Assembly: GCA_023262185.1 (NCBI GenBank)
Contig: JALRDO010000008.1
Span: 1-64,000, forward strand
Reading direction: 5' to 3'
Length of the DNA stretch: 64,000 nt
From: Flavobacteriaceae bacterium
Lineage (GTDB): Bacteria; Bacteroidota; Bacteroidia; Flavobacteriales; Flavobacteriaceae
Shown here one piece after another: positions 39,721 through 47,734 of the stretch. Each line of letters begins with the position of its first letter. Position 1 is the first letter of the stretch. Made by a program: the position numbers and the translations under genes. The notes below the pieces were generated by a model that worked only from the letters and a program-made list of their open reading frames with translations, was not told where the DNA came from and made no database searches.

Positions 39721-41908
39721 AACGTCTTTCATAGGTAGTCTGCACAAAAATGTTTTTGCGGGGTTTGTGGTGTCGCTGATCGCGCTCCCCCTTGGGCTGA
39801 GCCTTGCCATTGCAAGCGGCCTGCCGCCGAGCGCTGGCATTGTGTCTGCAATAGTTGGTGGGGTGGTCGTTGCGTTGTTCGGAGGGTCACATGTTACTAT
39901 TGCGGGGCCCGGATACAGTTTGGTGGTTGTGATTTTAACCGCTGTCACTACTCTTGCAGGAGAAGATTACTATCAAGGCTATTTACTGACCCTGTCGGCC
40001 ATAGTGCTCGCGGGGGTTATTATGTTTGTATTAGGCCTGTTGAGGATGGGCGGGCTGGCAGCGTTCTTTCCGTCTTCGGCTATCGAAGGCATGATGGCCG
40101 CCATTGGATTAAGCCTCATTGCCAAACAGTTTCACGTTATGTTAGGGGTTGACCCCTCAAACAAGGGCGCTTTAGAGTTGTTGGCTGAAATTCCCTCACA
40201 AGTGGCGGCCTTCATTGCGCTTGCGTCCCAAGACGCCGGCGTTTTGGTCACAGGAAGCCTAGGATTAATTTCGCTTTTTATTTTGCTTTTCAACTCTTCA
40301 ATCCGCAATAGTTTTTATCAACGTATTCCTGCGCCGATGTGGGTGCTGCTCATTGCCATTGCTCTCAGTTATTACTATGAGTTCACCGGTTTTGAAAACC
40401 CTATACCCAAGACAGCTTTGATCTCGCTGCCAAACAGCATTGAACAGTTAGTGGTTTTTCCGGATTTTAACTTTACCTGGTCCATTGTTTCTGTCGCGCT
40501 AACCATTGCCTTTGTCGGAAGTATAGAGTCGCTCCTCTCGATTAAGGCGGTTGACAAGCTAGACATCTTTCGTCGGCGCTCTAATGCTAGCAAAGACTTA
40601 CGGGCGCTAGGGTTGGCAACCTCTATCAGTGGTTTGTTCGGAGGGCTTAATGTCGTTACGGTCATTTCGAGAAGTTCGGTCAATGTGACACAGGGTGCGA
40701 CCAACCGCTCTTCAAACTTCTTCCATGGCGTGTTTTTGGTGCTGTTTGTGCTCGTTTTTAGTCAAACCCTTAACAGAGTCCCGCTGTCGGCCCTAGCGGC
40801 TATCTTGGTTTATACTGGATACAAGCTCGCTCATCCGCTAAAGTTTGTTTCTGCCTATAATATCGGCTTCGAGCAGCTACTGCTTTTTTGTGTAACCCTA
40901 ATTGCAACCCTGAGCACCAACATTGTACTCGGAGTGCTCATTGGCGCACTGTCGACTTTGATTTCACACATTATAATCACGCGAGACCCGTTGCTTTTCT
41001 TTTTAAACGTTTTCAAACCCAATGTTTTGGCCTTTAAAGAGCCCGAAGAAGACACCTATTTCGTGAGTGTCAAGCACTACTGTACTTTTTTAAACTTTTA
41101 CAAGCTTCAAAAGAAGCTAGACGCGATTGGATATACTAAAAAGGTGGTGCTCGACTTTTCGCTTTGTCGCTTTGTAGATCACACTGCGATGGAAGGGGTT
41201 GAAAGCTATGTTCAGTACTACGAGAAGAAAGGTGGGCTGGTTGAGGTGGTAGGGCTAGACACCTTGGGTGCCACGTCTACGCATCCGTTTGCTGTTCGAA
41301 AAGTGGGCCAAAACCCTCTTTCGCGCGTGCTCACCCGAAGACAGAAGCAGCTTGGTGAAATGGCCGAAGAATACGGCTGGAGTTTTAGCGCTGGCGCCCA
41401 ACAATTAACAGCCTCTCTTGGCTCCTTTGTGTTCTTTGCGACGAGAAGCCTCAATAAATCGTATAACAAGCTTGTAGATGCCGAGCAGCGCTGCGTCATC
41501 TTCGATGTTGAATACAGTGAAGGAGAGTTTATTGCCAAAGAAGACGTCAAGTGTACCGTGATGTCGTTGCAGTTGAATGGTGAGATTCCGGCCTTTACCC
41601 TCAGCCGAGAAGGCTTATTAGAGCGGCTTTATGCGCTGGCTGGATATCAAGACATTCAGGTGCCCAACCACAAAGAATTCAACAAGAGATTTCACTTGAG
41701 CGGACCCAACGAAGAAAAAATCCTGAAGCTATTCAACGATCAACTCGTGCTATTTCTTGAAAGCAATACCGTGTACCACATTGAGGCTTCTGAAAATCGT
41801 TTATTAGTCTTTAAAAACGAACGCTTGCTCTCTCCTAGCGAGATCAAGGCTATGGCCTATTTTGGGCGTGAACTCGTATCTTTGATAGAATGCAACTTTA
41901 CCTCGTAG
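39713..41908 (+). CDS. SulP/SLC26 family anion transporter with C-terminal extension
   Basis: A 731-residue inner-membrane anion transporter. Residues 1-430 hold about 12-14 membrane segments with FVVSLIALPLGLSLAIASGLPPSAGIVSAI at the start and LFGGLNVVTVISRSSVNVTQGATNRSSNF, the SulP core. A STAS domain follows near 445-530 (VVLDFSLCRFVDHTAMEGV). A further 200 residues after the STAS domain look like an extra globular domain. Members move sulfate, bicarbonate or other anions; bicarbonate is common in marine bacteria but is not proven here. It overlaps the metallo-hydrolase by 19 bases. Confidence 0.92.
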   Translation: MPKTSFIGSLHKNVFAGFVVSLIALPLGLSLAIASGLPPSAGIVSAIVGGVVVALFGGSHVTIAGPGYSLVVVILTAVTTLAGEDYYQGYLLTLSAIVLAGVIMFVLGLLRMGGLAAFFPSSAIEGMMAAIGLSLIAKQFHVMLGVDPSNKGALELLAEIPSQVAAFIALASQDAGVLVTGSLGLISLFILLFNSSIRNSFYQRIPAPMWVLLIAIALSYYYEFTGFENPIPKTALISLPNSIEQLVVFPDFNFTWSIVSVALTIAFVGSIESLLSIKAVDKLDIFRRRSNASKDLRALGLATSISGLFGGLNVVTVISRSSVNVTQGATNRSSNFFHGVFLVLFVLVFSQTLNRVPLSALAAILVYTGYKLAHPLKFVSAYNIGFEQLLLFCVTLIATLSTNIVLGVLIGALSTLISHIIITRDPLLFFLNVFKPNVLAFKEPEEDTYFVSVKHYCTFLNFYKLQKKLDAIGYTKKVVLDFSLCRFVDHTAMEGVESYVQYYEKKGGLVEVVGLDTLGATSTHPFAVRKVGQNPLSRVLTRRQKQLGEMAEEYGWSFSAGAQQLTASLGSFVFFATRSLNKSYNKLVDAEQRCVIFDVEYSEGEFIAKEDVKCTVMSLQLNGEIPAFTLSREGLLERLYALAGYQDIQVPNHKEFNKRFHLSGPNEEKILKLFNDQLVLFLESNTVYHIEASENRLLVFKNERLLSPSEIKAMAYFGRELVSLIECNFTS

Positions 41909-42741
41909 AAACAGGCAATTTTAAGCTTGATGGTGGTGCCATGTTTGGGGTTGTTCCTAAAAATATTTGGCAACGAACCAATCCTGCTGACGATTCAAAT
42001 CGCATCGACTTGGCGGCCCGCTCTTTGCTTATTGAAGAGGGTGATCGCCTAATTCTTGTCGATTGTGGCATGGGAGACAAACAAAGCGATAAATTCTTTT
42101 CTCATTACCACATGTGGGGGCCTCATAGCTTAACTGGTTCGTTGAAGGCTTTAGGGTTTTCGCCAGATGACATTACCGATGTTTTTTTAACTCACCTGCA
42201 TTTTGATCATGTCGGAGGAGGAGTGCGATGGAACGCTTCTAGAGACGGTTATGAGCTTACTTTTAAAAATGCACGCTATTGGTCTAATCGCTCGCATTGG
42301 GGTTGGGCAACTGCCCCTAACGCTCGTGAAAAAGCCTCATTCTTGTCAGAAAACATCCTTCCTATTGAAGCCTCGGGGCAGCTCTATTTCACCGACGACC
42401 ACGCTGCTGAGGCGGCGCGACTTCCGTTTGAAATTCTCTATGTAGACGGACACACTGAAAAGCAAATGCTCCCCATCTTACGCTACAAAGGAAAGACGCT
42501 AGCTTATGTGGCTGACCTAATCGCCACCGCCGGACATATTCCGCTCCCCTACGTAATGGGGTACGACACACGGCCATTGCTTACGCTTTCTGAGAAGGCT
42601 GCTTTTTTAGAGCGAGCTGTTTCAGAAGACATTTTGTTGCTTTTTGAGCACGATGCTCATAACGAACTCGTTTCTGTCAAACCTACCGAAAAAGGGGCTC
42701 GCCTGAACGAGGTTTTTGAATTTAACGCCTATTTTTCATGA
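41890..42741 (+). CDS. Metallo-beta-lactamase fold hydrolase
   Basis: A 283-residue MBL-fold protein. The zinc motif FLTHLHFDHVGG lies near residue 100, with ILVDCGMGDKQSDKF before it, VDGHTEKQMLPIL and a final FEHDAHNELV giving later metal ligands. It resembles the quorum-quenching lactonase/ AttM-like subfamily and also broad unassigned hydrolases; no specific substrate can be given. It overlaps the SulP gene by 19 bases and the subtilase by 4, so it belongs to this operon. Confidence 0.88.
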   Translation: MQLYLVETGNFKLDGGAMFGVVPKNIWQRTNPADDSNRIDLAARSLLIEEGDRLILVDCGMGDKQSDKFFSHYHMWGPHSLTGSLKALGFSPDDITDVFLTHLHFDHVGGGVRWNASRDGYELTFKNARYWSNRSHWGWATAPNAREKASFLSENILPIEASGQLYFTDDHAAEAARLPFEILYVDGHTEKQMLPILRYKGKTLAYVADLIATAGHIPLPYVMGYDTRPLLTLSEKAAFLERAVSEDILLLFEHDAHNELVSVKPTEKGARLNEVFEFNAYFS

Positions 42742-44315
42742 ACATCTCACGTTATCAACTAATAACGGCTTTGGGAATAAGCCTATTGCTTTCCTCTTGT
42801 TCTAGCCTCAAGGTGCTCGAGCCCCAGGCCCCCATTTTGGGTGCTGAGCTTGTGGCAAAAAGCCAAGCGCTTTCTGAAAGCGACCTTCAGCAGTGGCTGG
42901 CGTCGGATCCTCAGCTCGACTCTATACCTGGTATTAGCCTAAACAGAGTAACCTCTTCCCTTAAAGCCCGGCCCAAAAAACCTGTTGTGGTTGCAATTAT
43001 TGATTCTGGTGTAGACCTAAATCACGAAGGTTTCGCGTCCGTTTTTTGGGTGAACGAAGACGAGATCCCCAATAACGGAATAGATGACGACAACAACGGG
43101 TACATCGACGATATTAACGGATACAATTTTTTGGGCGAAACCTATTACGAGCAGATGGAGTATGTGCGTATGCTTGCCCGAGGTATTGGCACTGAAGAAG
43201 ATTTGGAAAAAGCAAAGAAAATTCACGCTTCTGAGCTAGAAAAGGCACAAGAGAACAAGTCGCAATACAAGCGCTTGTATAACGTAGCCAAAACTGCAGT
43301 CGACACCTTAGCCTCAGTGCTAAAAACTCAACATTTTGATTCAGAAATCTTGGGCGCCTATACGCCAGAAACCGCATATATGGCCCAACAAAAAGCCGTT
43401 CTGTCTCAACTTTTCACTTACGTCGACAATGCAGAAGGCCTGCTTAGCGAGCTTTCTTCGGGGCTGTCGTATTTTACCGAGCGCTACGACTACAACCTCA
43501 ACCTTGATCTCACTGCTCGTGATGTGTTGGGTGACGATCCATACGATTTCAATGACCGTATTTACGGAGACGGTGACCCTCAAATACGCAACGAAGACGA
43601 ATCGCACGGTACACATGTTGCGGGCATCATTCAAAAGATTGCTCCCTTTGCTCAGCTCATGTTTATAAGAGCCGTTCCAGCGGGTGACGAATACGACAAA
43701 GATGTTGCGCTGGCTATTCGATATGCCGTTGACAATGGGGCGAACATTATCAACTGTAGCTTCGGTAAGTCTTTCTCTCCGGGGGCCGAATGGGTTTGGG
43801 ACGCCTTGCGTTATGCAGAACAGAACGATGTGCTAGTTGTTCATGCCGCAGGCAATGACGGCAAAGACTTAGATGCACCTAACGCCAAAAACTATCCCGA
43901 CGACGACACTCCTGAGGGCATTGAAATGGTGTCAAATTTTATTTCTGTTGGGGCCCTAGCTCCTTCGCTTGACCAAGGGCTTGTGACCAACTACTCGAAT
44001 TATGGACGATCTAAAGTAGATGTGTTTGCTCCCGGGGACGAGATCTATTCATTCATGCCCAACAACACTTATGAATTTCAGGGTGGCACCTCTATGGCTG
44101 CTCCAGTAGTCAGTGCCACAGCGGCTTGGCTTAAAGCTTATTTTCCTAAAAAGTCTGCGGCTCAGATAAAGCAGATTTTGCTCGATTCAAGCATTCGACT
44201 ACCTTTAGAGGTGGTTGTTCCAGGTAGCCAACTAATAGCGCCTTTTAGGGGGTTGAGCAAAACAGGAGGAATCTTAAATCTATACAACGCGCTATTAAGC
44301 GCTCAACGTCGTTAA
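42738..44315 (+). CDS. Subtilisin-like S8 serine peptidase, lipoprotein
   Basis: A 525-residue subtilase. The N-terminus ends in a lipobox (ISLLLSSCSSL), so it is probably an outer-membrane lipoprotein. The triad is visible: Asp in VVAIIDSGVDLNHEGF near 87, His in DESHGTHVAGII near 288, Ser in GGTSMAAPVVSA near 449. The 200 residues between Asp and His are much longer than in simple subtilisins and include a helical segment (EDLEKAKKIHASELEKAQ). Typical of Bacteroidota S8 proteins. It overlaps the MBL gene by 4 bases and is 5 bases from the M1 peptidase. Confidence 0.94.
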   Translation: MNISRYQLITALGISLLLSSCSSLKVLEPQAPILGAELVAKSQALSESDLQQWLASDPQLDSIPGISLNRVTSSLKARPKKPVVVAIIDSGVDLNHEGFASVFWVNEDEIPNNGIDDDNNGYIDDINGYNFLGETYYEQMEYVRMLARGIGTEEDLEKAKKIHASELEKAQENKSQYKRLYNVAKTAVDTLASVLKTQHFDSEILGAYTPETAYMAQQKAVLSQLFTYVDNAEGLLSELSSGLSYFTERYDYNLNLDLTARDVLGDDPYDFNDRIYGDGDPQIRNEDESHGTHVAGIIQKIAPFAQLMFIRAVPAGDEYDKDVALAIRYAVDNGANIINCSFGKSFSPGAEWVWDALRYAEQNDVLVVHAAGNDGKDLDAPNAKNYPDDDTPEGIEMVSNFISVGALAPSLDQGLVTNYSNYGRSKVDVFAPGDEIYSFMPNNTYEFQGGTSMAAPVVSATAAWLKAYFPKKSAAQIKQILLDSSIRLPLEVVVPGSQLIAPFRGLSKTGGILNLYNALLSAQRR

Positions 44316-44320
44316 CGCAT

Positions 44321-46162
44321 ATGAAGTCTTGTTTTTTCGCATTTTTTTCTTTGTTTGCCTTTAGCCTCACAGCTCAAAAAGACAAAGGTTATTGGCAACA
44401 GCACATCGCCTATAAAATGAATGTAGACATGAATGTTTCTGACTACACCTATTCAGGAACATCAGAGGTCACCTATACCAATCATTCTCCCGATACGCTG
44501 AATCGAGTGTTTTTTCATTTGTATTTCAATGCCTTTCGTCCAGGAAGCGACATGGATCATAGGCTTCAATCGATTTCTGATCCGGATAGGCGCATGGTCG
44601 ACGAAAATGGTCTAAGCAGAATAGCCGCTCTGAATGAAGACGAAATGGGAATGCTTCGTTTGACCTCAGCCAGCCAAAACGAAACTGCGCTAAACCTGTC
44701 ACATGAAGAAACTATTGTCGTGGTCGACCTAGCAGAGCCCCTTTTGCCAAACAGCACAACCGTACTAAGCCTTTCGTTTGAAGGGCAAGTGCCTTTACAA
44801 ATTCGACGTTCGGGGCGTAATAGCGCTGAGGGCGTTGCGCTCTCTATGAGTCAGTGGTATCCTAAAATGGTAGAGTACGACCACGAAGGGTGGCATGATT
44901 ATCCGTACATAGCCAGAGAATTTCATGGTGTTTGGGGAGATTTCGACGTAACCTTAACCTTAGACAAGAATTACACTGTTGCCGCAACAGGGTACCTGCA
45001 AAACCCAGAAGAAATAGGACACGGATACAGCAAAACGACGCCTCGAATCAAAAAAAGCCAGAAAACATTAAGTTGGAACTTTAAGGCCGAGAATGTTCAT
45101 GATTTTATGTGGGCAGCAGACCCTGAATATGTTCACGACACCTTGGTTACCGAAGAGGGGGTGACGCTTAATTTTTTCTACAAAAATCGCCCTGAGCTTC
45201 AAGAGAACTGGAAAAACCTTCAGGCTAAAACAGCAGAAGCGATGGCTTTCTTTAATCGCCACATAGGCACATATCCCTACAAGCAATACAGCATTGTTCA
45301 AGGGGGCGATGGGGGTATGGAGTACGCCATGGCCACGCTTATTACAGGCGATCGTTCTTATGAAAATCTCGTTGGTGTAATGGTACACGAATTCGCCCAC
45401 TCTTGGTTTCAGCACATTTTAGCGACCAATGAAGGAAAGCACGCGTGGATGGATGAAGGCTTTACGTCTTACATCAGCAGTTTGTGTATGAACGAGTTGA
45501 TGGAGCGCAACAACCCTAGACCTTATGTCGCAAGTTACCGCGGTTACTACGCTTTGGTTAAGTCTGGACTAGAAGAACCTCAGACAACGCATTCTGACCG
45601 CTACGACACCAACTTTGCATACAGCATCGCCGCCTATTCAAAAGGGGCTGTTTTCTTAGCACAACTGGGTTATATTATCGGTGATGAGGCTCTAGCACAA
45701 ACGCTTAAAGCTTATTACGCCCGCTTTAAATTCACCCATCCTACTCCAAATGATTTTATTCGAACTGCTGAAAAGATAAGTGGTGCGCATTTGGGGTGGT
45801 ACCTCAATGATTTCACAAAGACGGCCAAAACAATAGATTATGCTGTTGGCGAGGTGAGTGCGAATGGCGACACTACAACTGTAACATTAGAGCGTAAAGG
45901 AGCGATAGCTATGCCCATTGACCTCGTGGTGACTCACACTGACCAAAGTGTTCGTTACTACTATATTCCTCTATCCGAAATGCGGGCAGAGAAACCGAAT
46001 GAAACAGCGGATGAGCGAGTGGTGCTGAGTGATTGGAGCTGGGCAAAGCCTTCGTATACATTCGAATTGCCTATTGATCTAAGTCACATTGAGAAAATAC
46101 AAATAGACCCCACAGGCCGAATGGCTGATGTTGATGCCTCAAATAATGCCTTCAACCCATAG
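44321..46162 (+). CDS. M1 family metallopeptidase
   Basis: A 613-residue secreted zinc aminopeptidase. A signal peptide (FFAFFSLFAFSLTAQ) is followed by the M1 N-terminal sandwich, then GGDGGMEYAMATL (the GxMEN-like exopeptidase motif), HEFAHSWFQH near residue 355 and the third ligand in WMDEGFTSYISS. The C-terminal part has a short beta-sandwich. It lacks the long C-terminal helical domain of bigger M1 enzymes. Probably periplasmic. Its stop overlaps the start of rnpA. Confidence 0.94.
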   Translation: MKSCFFAFFSLFAFSLTAQKDKGYWQQHIAYKMNVDMNVSDYTYSGTSEVTYTNHSPDTLNRVFFHLYFNAFRPGSDMDHRLQSISDPDRRMVDENGLSRIAALNEDEMGMLRLTSASQNETALNLSHEETIVVVDLAEPLLPNSTTVLSLSFEGQVPLQIRRSGRNSAEGVALSMSQWYPKMVEYDHEGWHDYPYIAREFHGVWGDFDVTLTLDKNYTVAATGYLQNPEEIGHGYSKTTPRIKKSQKTLSWNFKAENVHDFMWAADPEYVHDTLVTEEGVTLNFFYKNRPELQENWKNLQAKTAEAMAFFNRHIGTYPYKQYSIVQGGDGGMEYAMATLITGDRSYENLVGVMVHEFAHSWFQHILATNEGKHAWMDEGFTSYISSLCMNELMERNNPRPYVASYRGYYALVKSGLEEPQTTHSDRYDTNFAYSIAAYSKGAVFLAQLGYIIGDEALAQTLKAYYARFKFTHPTPNDFIRTAEKISGAHLGWYLNDFTKTAKTIDYAVGEVSANGDTTTVTLERKGAIAMPIDLVVTHTDQSVRYYYIPLSEMRAEKPNETADERVVLSDWSWAKPSYTFELPIDLSHIEKIQIDPTGRMADVDASNNAFNP

Positions 46163-46484
46163 ACTTCCTAAAACGACGAGACTTTCTTCTAGTCTTGCCA
46201 TAGAAGACCTTTTTAAAAGAGGACGCTCGTTTCACAAAGGGTCTTTGCGGTTCTATTATATTCCAAGCGAGCACACACAGGTGCTTTTCATGGCACCTAA
46301 ACGGGTGTATAAGAAGGCTGTAGATCGCAATCGTGCTAAACGATTGTTACGGGAGGCTTTTCGAACAACAGACAGTAAACCTTCTCAACATTTTCATCTG
46401 GGCATTATGATTGTTAAGCCCATAGATTTAATGGACGCTGCTCGAATAAGAAAATGGGTAAACGAAGGCTTAACTGAATTGTAA
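46146..46484 (+). CDS. rnpA: Ribonuclease P protein component
   Basis: The protein subunit of RNase P, which matures the 5' ends of tRNAs. About 112 residues from the ATG at 46146 (MPSTHRLPKTTRLSSS); an earlier ATG at 46128 is also possible. It has FKRGRSFHKGSLRFYY and the RNR signature KKAVDRNRAKRLLREAFR. It lies at the end of a peptidase operon and not beside rpmH. It overlaps the convergent acetyltransferase by 15 bases. Confidence 0.95.
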   Translation: MPSTHRLPKTTRLSSSLAIEDLFKRGRSFHKGSLRFYYIPSEHTQVLFMAPKRVYKKAVDRNRAKRLLREAFRTTDSKPSQHFHLGIMIVKPIDLMDAARIRKWVNEGLTEL

Positions 46485-46907
46485 GCGCATTTTAAAGTGT
46501 GGTAGATTGTCTTCATAATAACGCTCTCCTTCTGCCACAAAACCAAAGCTTGAATAAAACGCTAGCAGGTATTCCTGAGCGCTAATCGTAATGTCTTGAC
46601 TTCCATAAATCGCCCGACACTGTTCAATCGCCGCTTTCATTAGTGTAATTCCATAACCTTTTCTGCGCTGGCTGGCTGGAGTAAGAACCCTGCCAATATG
46701 AGATTCTGATCCGTCTTTATAAAGCCTTGCGTAGCTAAGGACGTTCTTGTTTTGATCCGTCTCATACAAATGATAGGCCTCGTAGTCGATACGGTCTAGA
46801 TCTAGGTAATTACAGTCTTGCTCAATAACAAACACCTCTTGTCTTAGGCGAAGTAATTCGTAGAGCTCTGTTTTATCAAGCTCGGCAAAACGCTTACAAT
46901 TCATCAT
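46470..46907 (-). CDS. GNAT acetyltransferase, ElaA type
   Basis: A 145-residue GNAT enzyme of the ElaA group. The start MNCKRFAELDKTELYELLRLRQEVFVIEQDC and YLDLDRIDYEAYHLYE are typical, followed by the acetyl-CoA loop LTPASQRRKGYGITLMKAAI. The substrate is unknown. Its first codon overlaps the rpiB stop (ATGA), so the two are coupled. Confidence 0.92.
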   Translation of the reverse strand: MMNCKRFAELDKTELYELLRLRQEVFVIEQDCNYLDLDRIDYEAYHLYETDQNKNVLSYARLYKDGSESHIGRVLTPASQRRKGYGITLMKAAIEQCRAIYGSQDITISAQEYLLAFYSSFGFVAEGERYYEDNLPHFKMRLQFS

Positions 46908-47335
46908 GATTGCACTATTTTATCAACCCTTCTTGAGTGTCTACCACCTTCAAAATTCGTTTCAAAAAATACTTTGACCATCTCTAAAGCAAGTGTATTC
47001 GAAACAAAGCGTGCAGGTATAGCAATGACGTTGGCGTTGTTGTGTTGTCTAGCAAGTGCAGTTATCTCAGTAGTCCAGCATAAGGCAGACCTTACACCTG
47101 GATATTTGTTTACCGTAATATTTACCCCATTGCCACTACCACAAATTACTACTCCCATCTCTGTTTCGTTTTCATTAACCATTTTTCCTACCTGGTGCGC
47201 AAAATCAGGATAATCTACAGACTCATCTGAATCTGTTCCAACATTAATAACGGTATGATTGTTTTCTTCTAAATAGCGTAAGACTTGCTGTTTTAATTCT
47301 GTTCCTGCGTGATCGTTACCTATAGCTATTTTCAT
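46904..47335 (-). CDS. rpiB: Ribose 5-phosphate isomerase B
   Basis: Interconverts ribose 5-phosphate and ribulose 5-phosphate. The 143-residue protein has IAIGNDHAGTELKQQVLRYL, VDYPDFAHQVGKMV, VVICGSGNGVNITVNKYPGVRSA (with the catalytic cysteine) and TRE-like WTTEITALARQHNNANVIAIPARFVS. It is followed by the ElaA gene with 4 bases overlap. Confidence 0.96.
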   Translation of the reverse strand: MKIAIGNDHAGTELKQQVLRYLEENNHTVINVGTDSDESVDYPDFAHQVGKMVNENETEMGVVICGSGNGVNITVNKYPGVRSALCWTTEITALARQHNNANVIAIPARFVSNTLALEMVKVFFETNFEGGRHSRRVDKIVQS

Positions 47336-47734
47336 GTTGAGAGGATGTTAGTAATTCAAACTTAAGTGTTAAGAACTTATAATAAGAAAAACTTGTGTTT
47401 TCTATATATAAATGTAATGTGATAAATCAGTGTAAAAAGCAAAAATAACTTTGAAATTCTATCGACTATTTATCAGCACTGCTTAATGAGATATAAACAT
47501 CAAAAACTGTTTAAAAATTTCAACAATTAATTAGCGAAAATCATATGAACAATACGTTTATAACCAAATCAAAAAATTGATATAGAAATATTTAGCTTCA
47601 TATAGTGTTGTGTATAAAATCTAATAAGTGAAGAATCTAAAGAAAGGGTAAAAAGTTATTCTACTTACGAACAAGCTATAATAATACCCATATCTTCGAA
47701 TAGAAATAGAAATAGAGTATTCTATTATTAACAG
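47336..47734. other. 400-base very AT-rich intergenic region upstream of rnr
   Basis: No gene is supportable. The region is markedly more AT-rich than most of the window and carries runs such as TATATATAAATG and TTTAAAAATTT. One perfect DnaA-box-like sequence TGTGTATAA (47609-47617) and one single-mismatch box (TTATTAACA, just before rnr) are visible. A repeat TAGAAATAGAAATAGAG lies at about 47701-47717. Its role, whether an origin, a promoter region or acquired sequence, cannot be decided. Confidence 0.5.
47357..47364 (-). promoter_or_regulatory. -7 box of rpiB
   Basis: TAAGTTTG on the minus strand, a perfect TAnnTTTG match ending 21 bases before the rpiB ATG. Confidence 0.5.
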
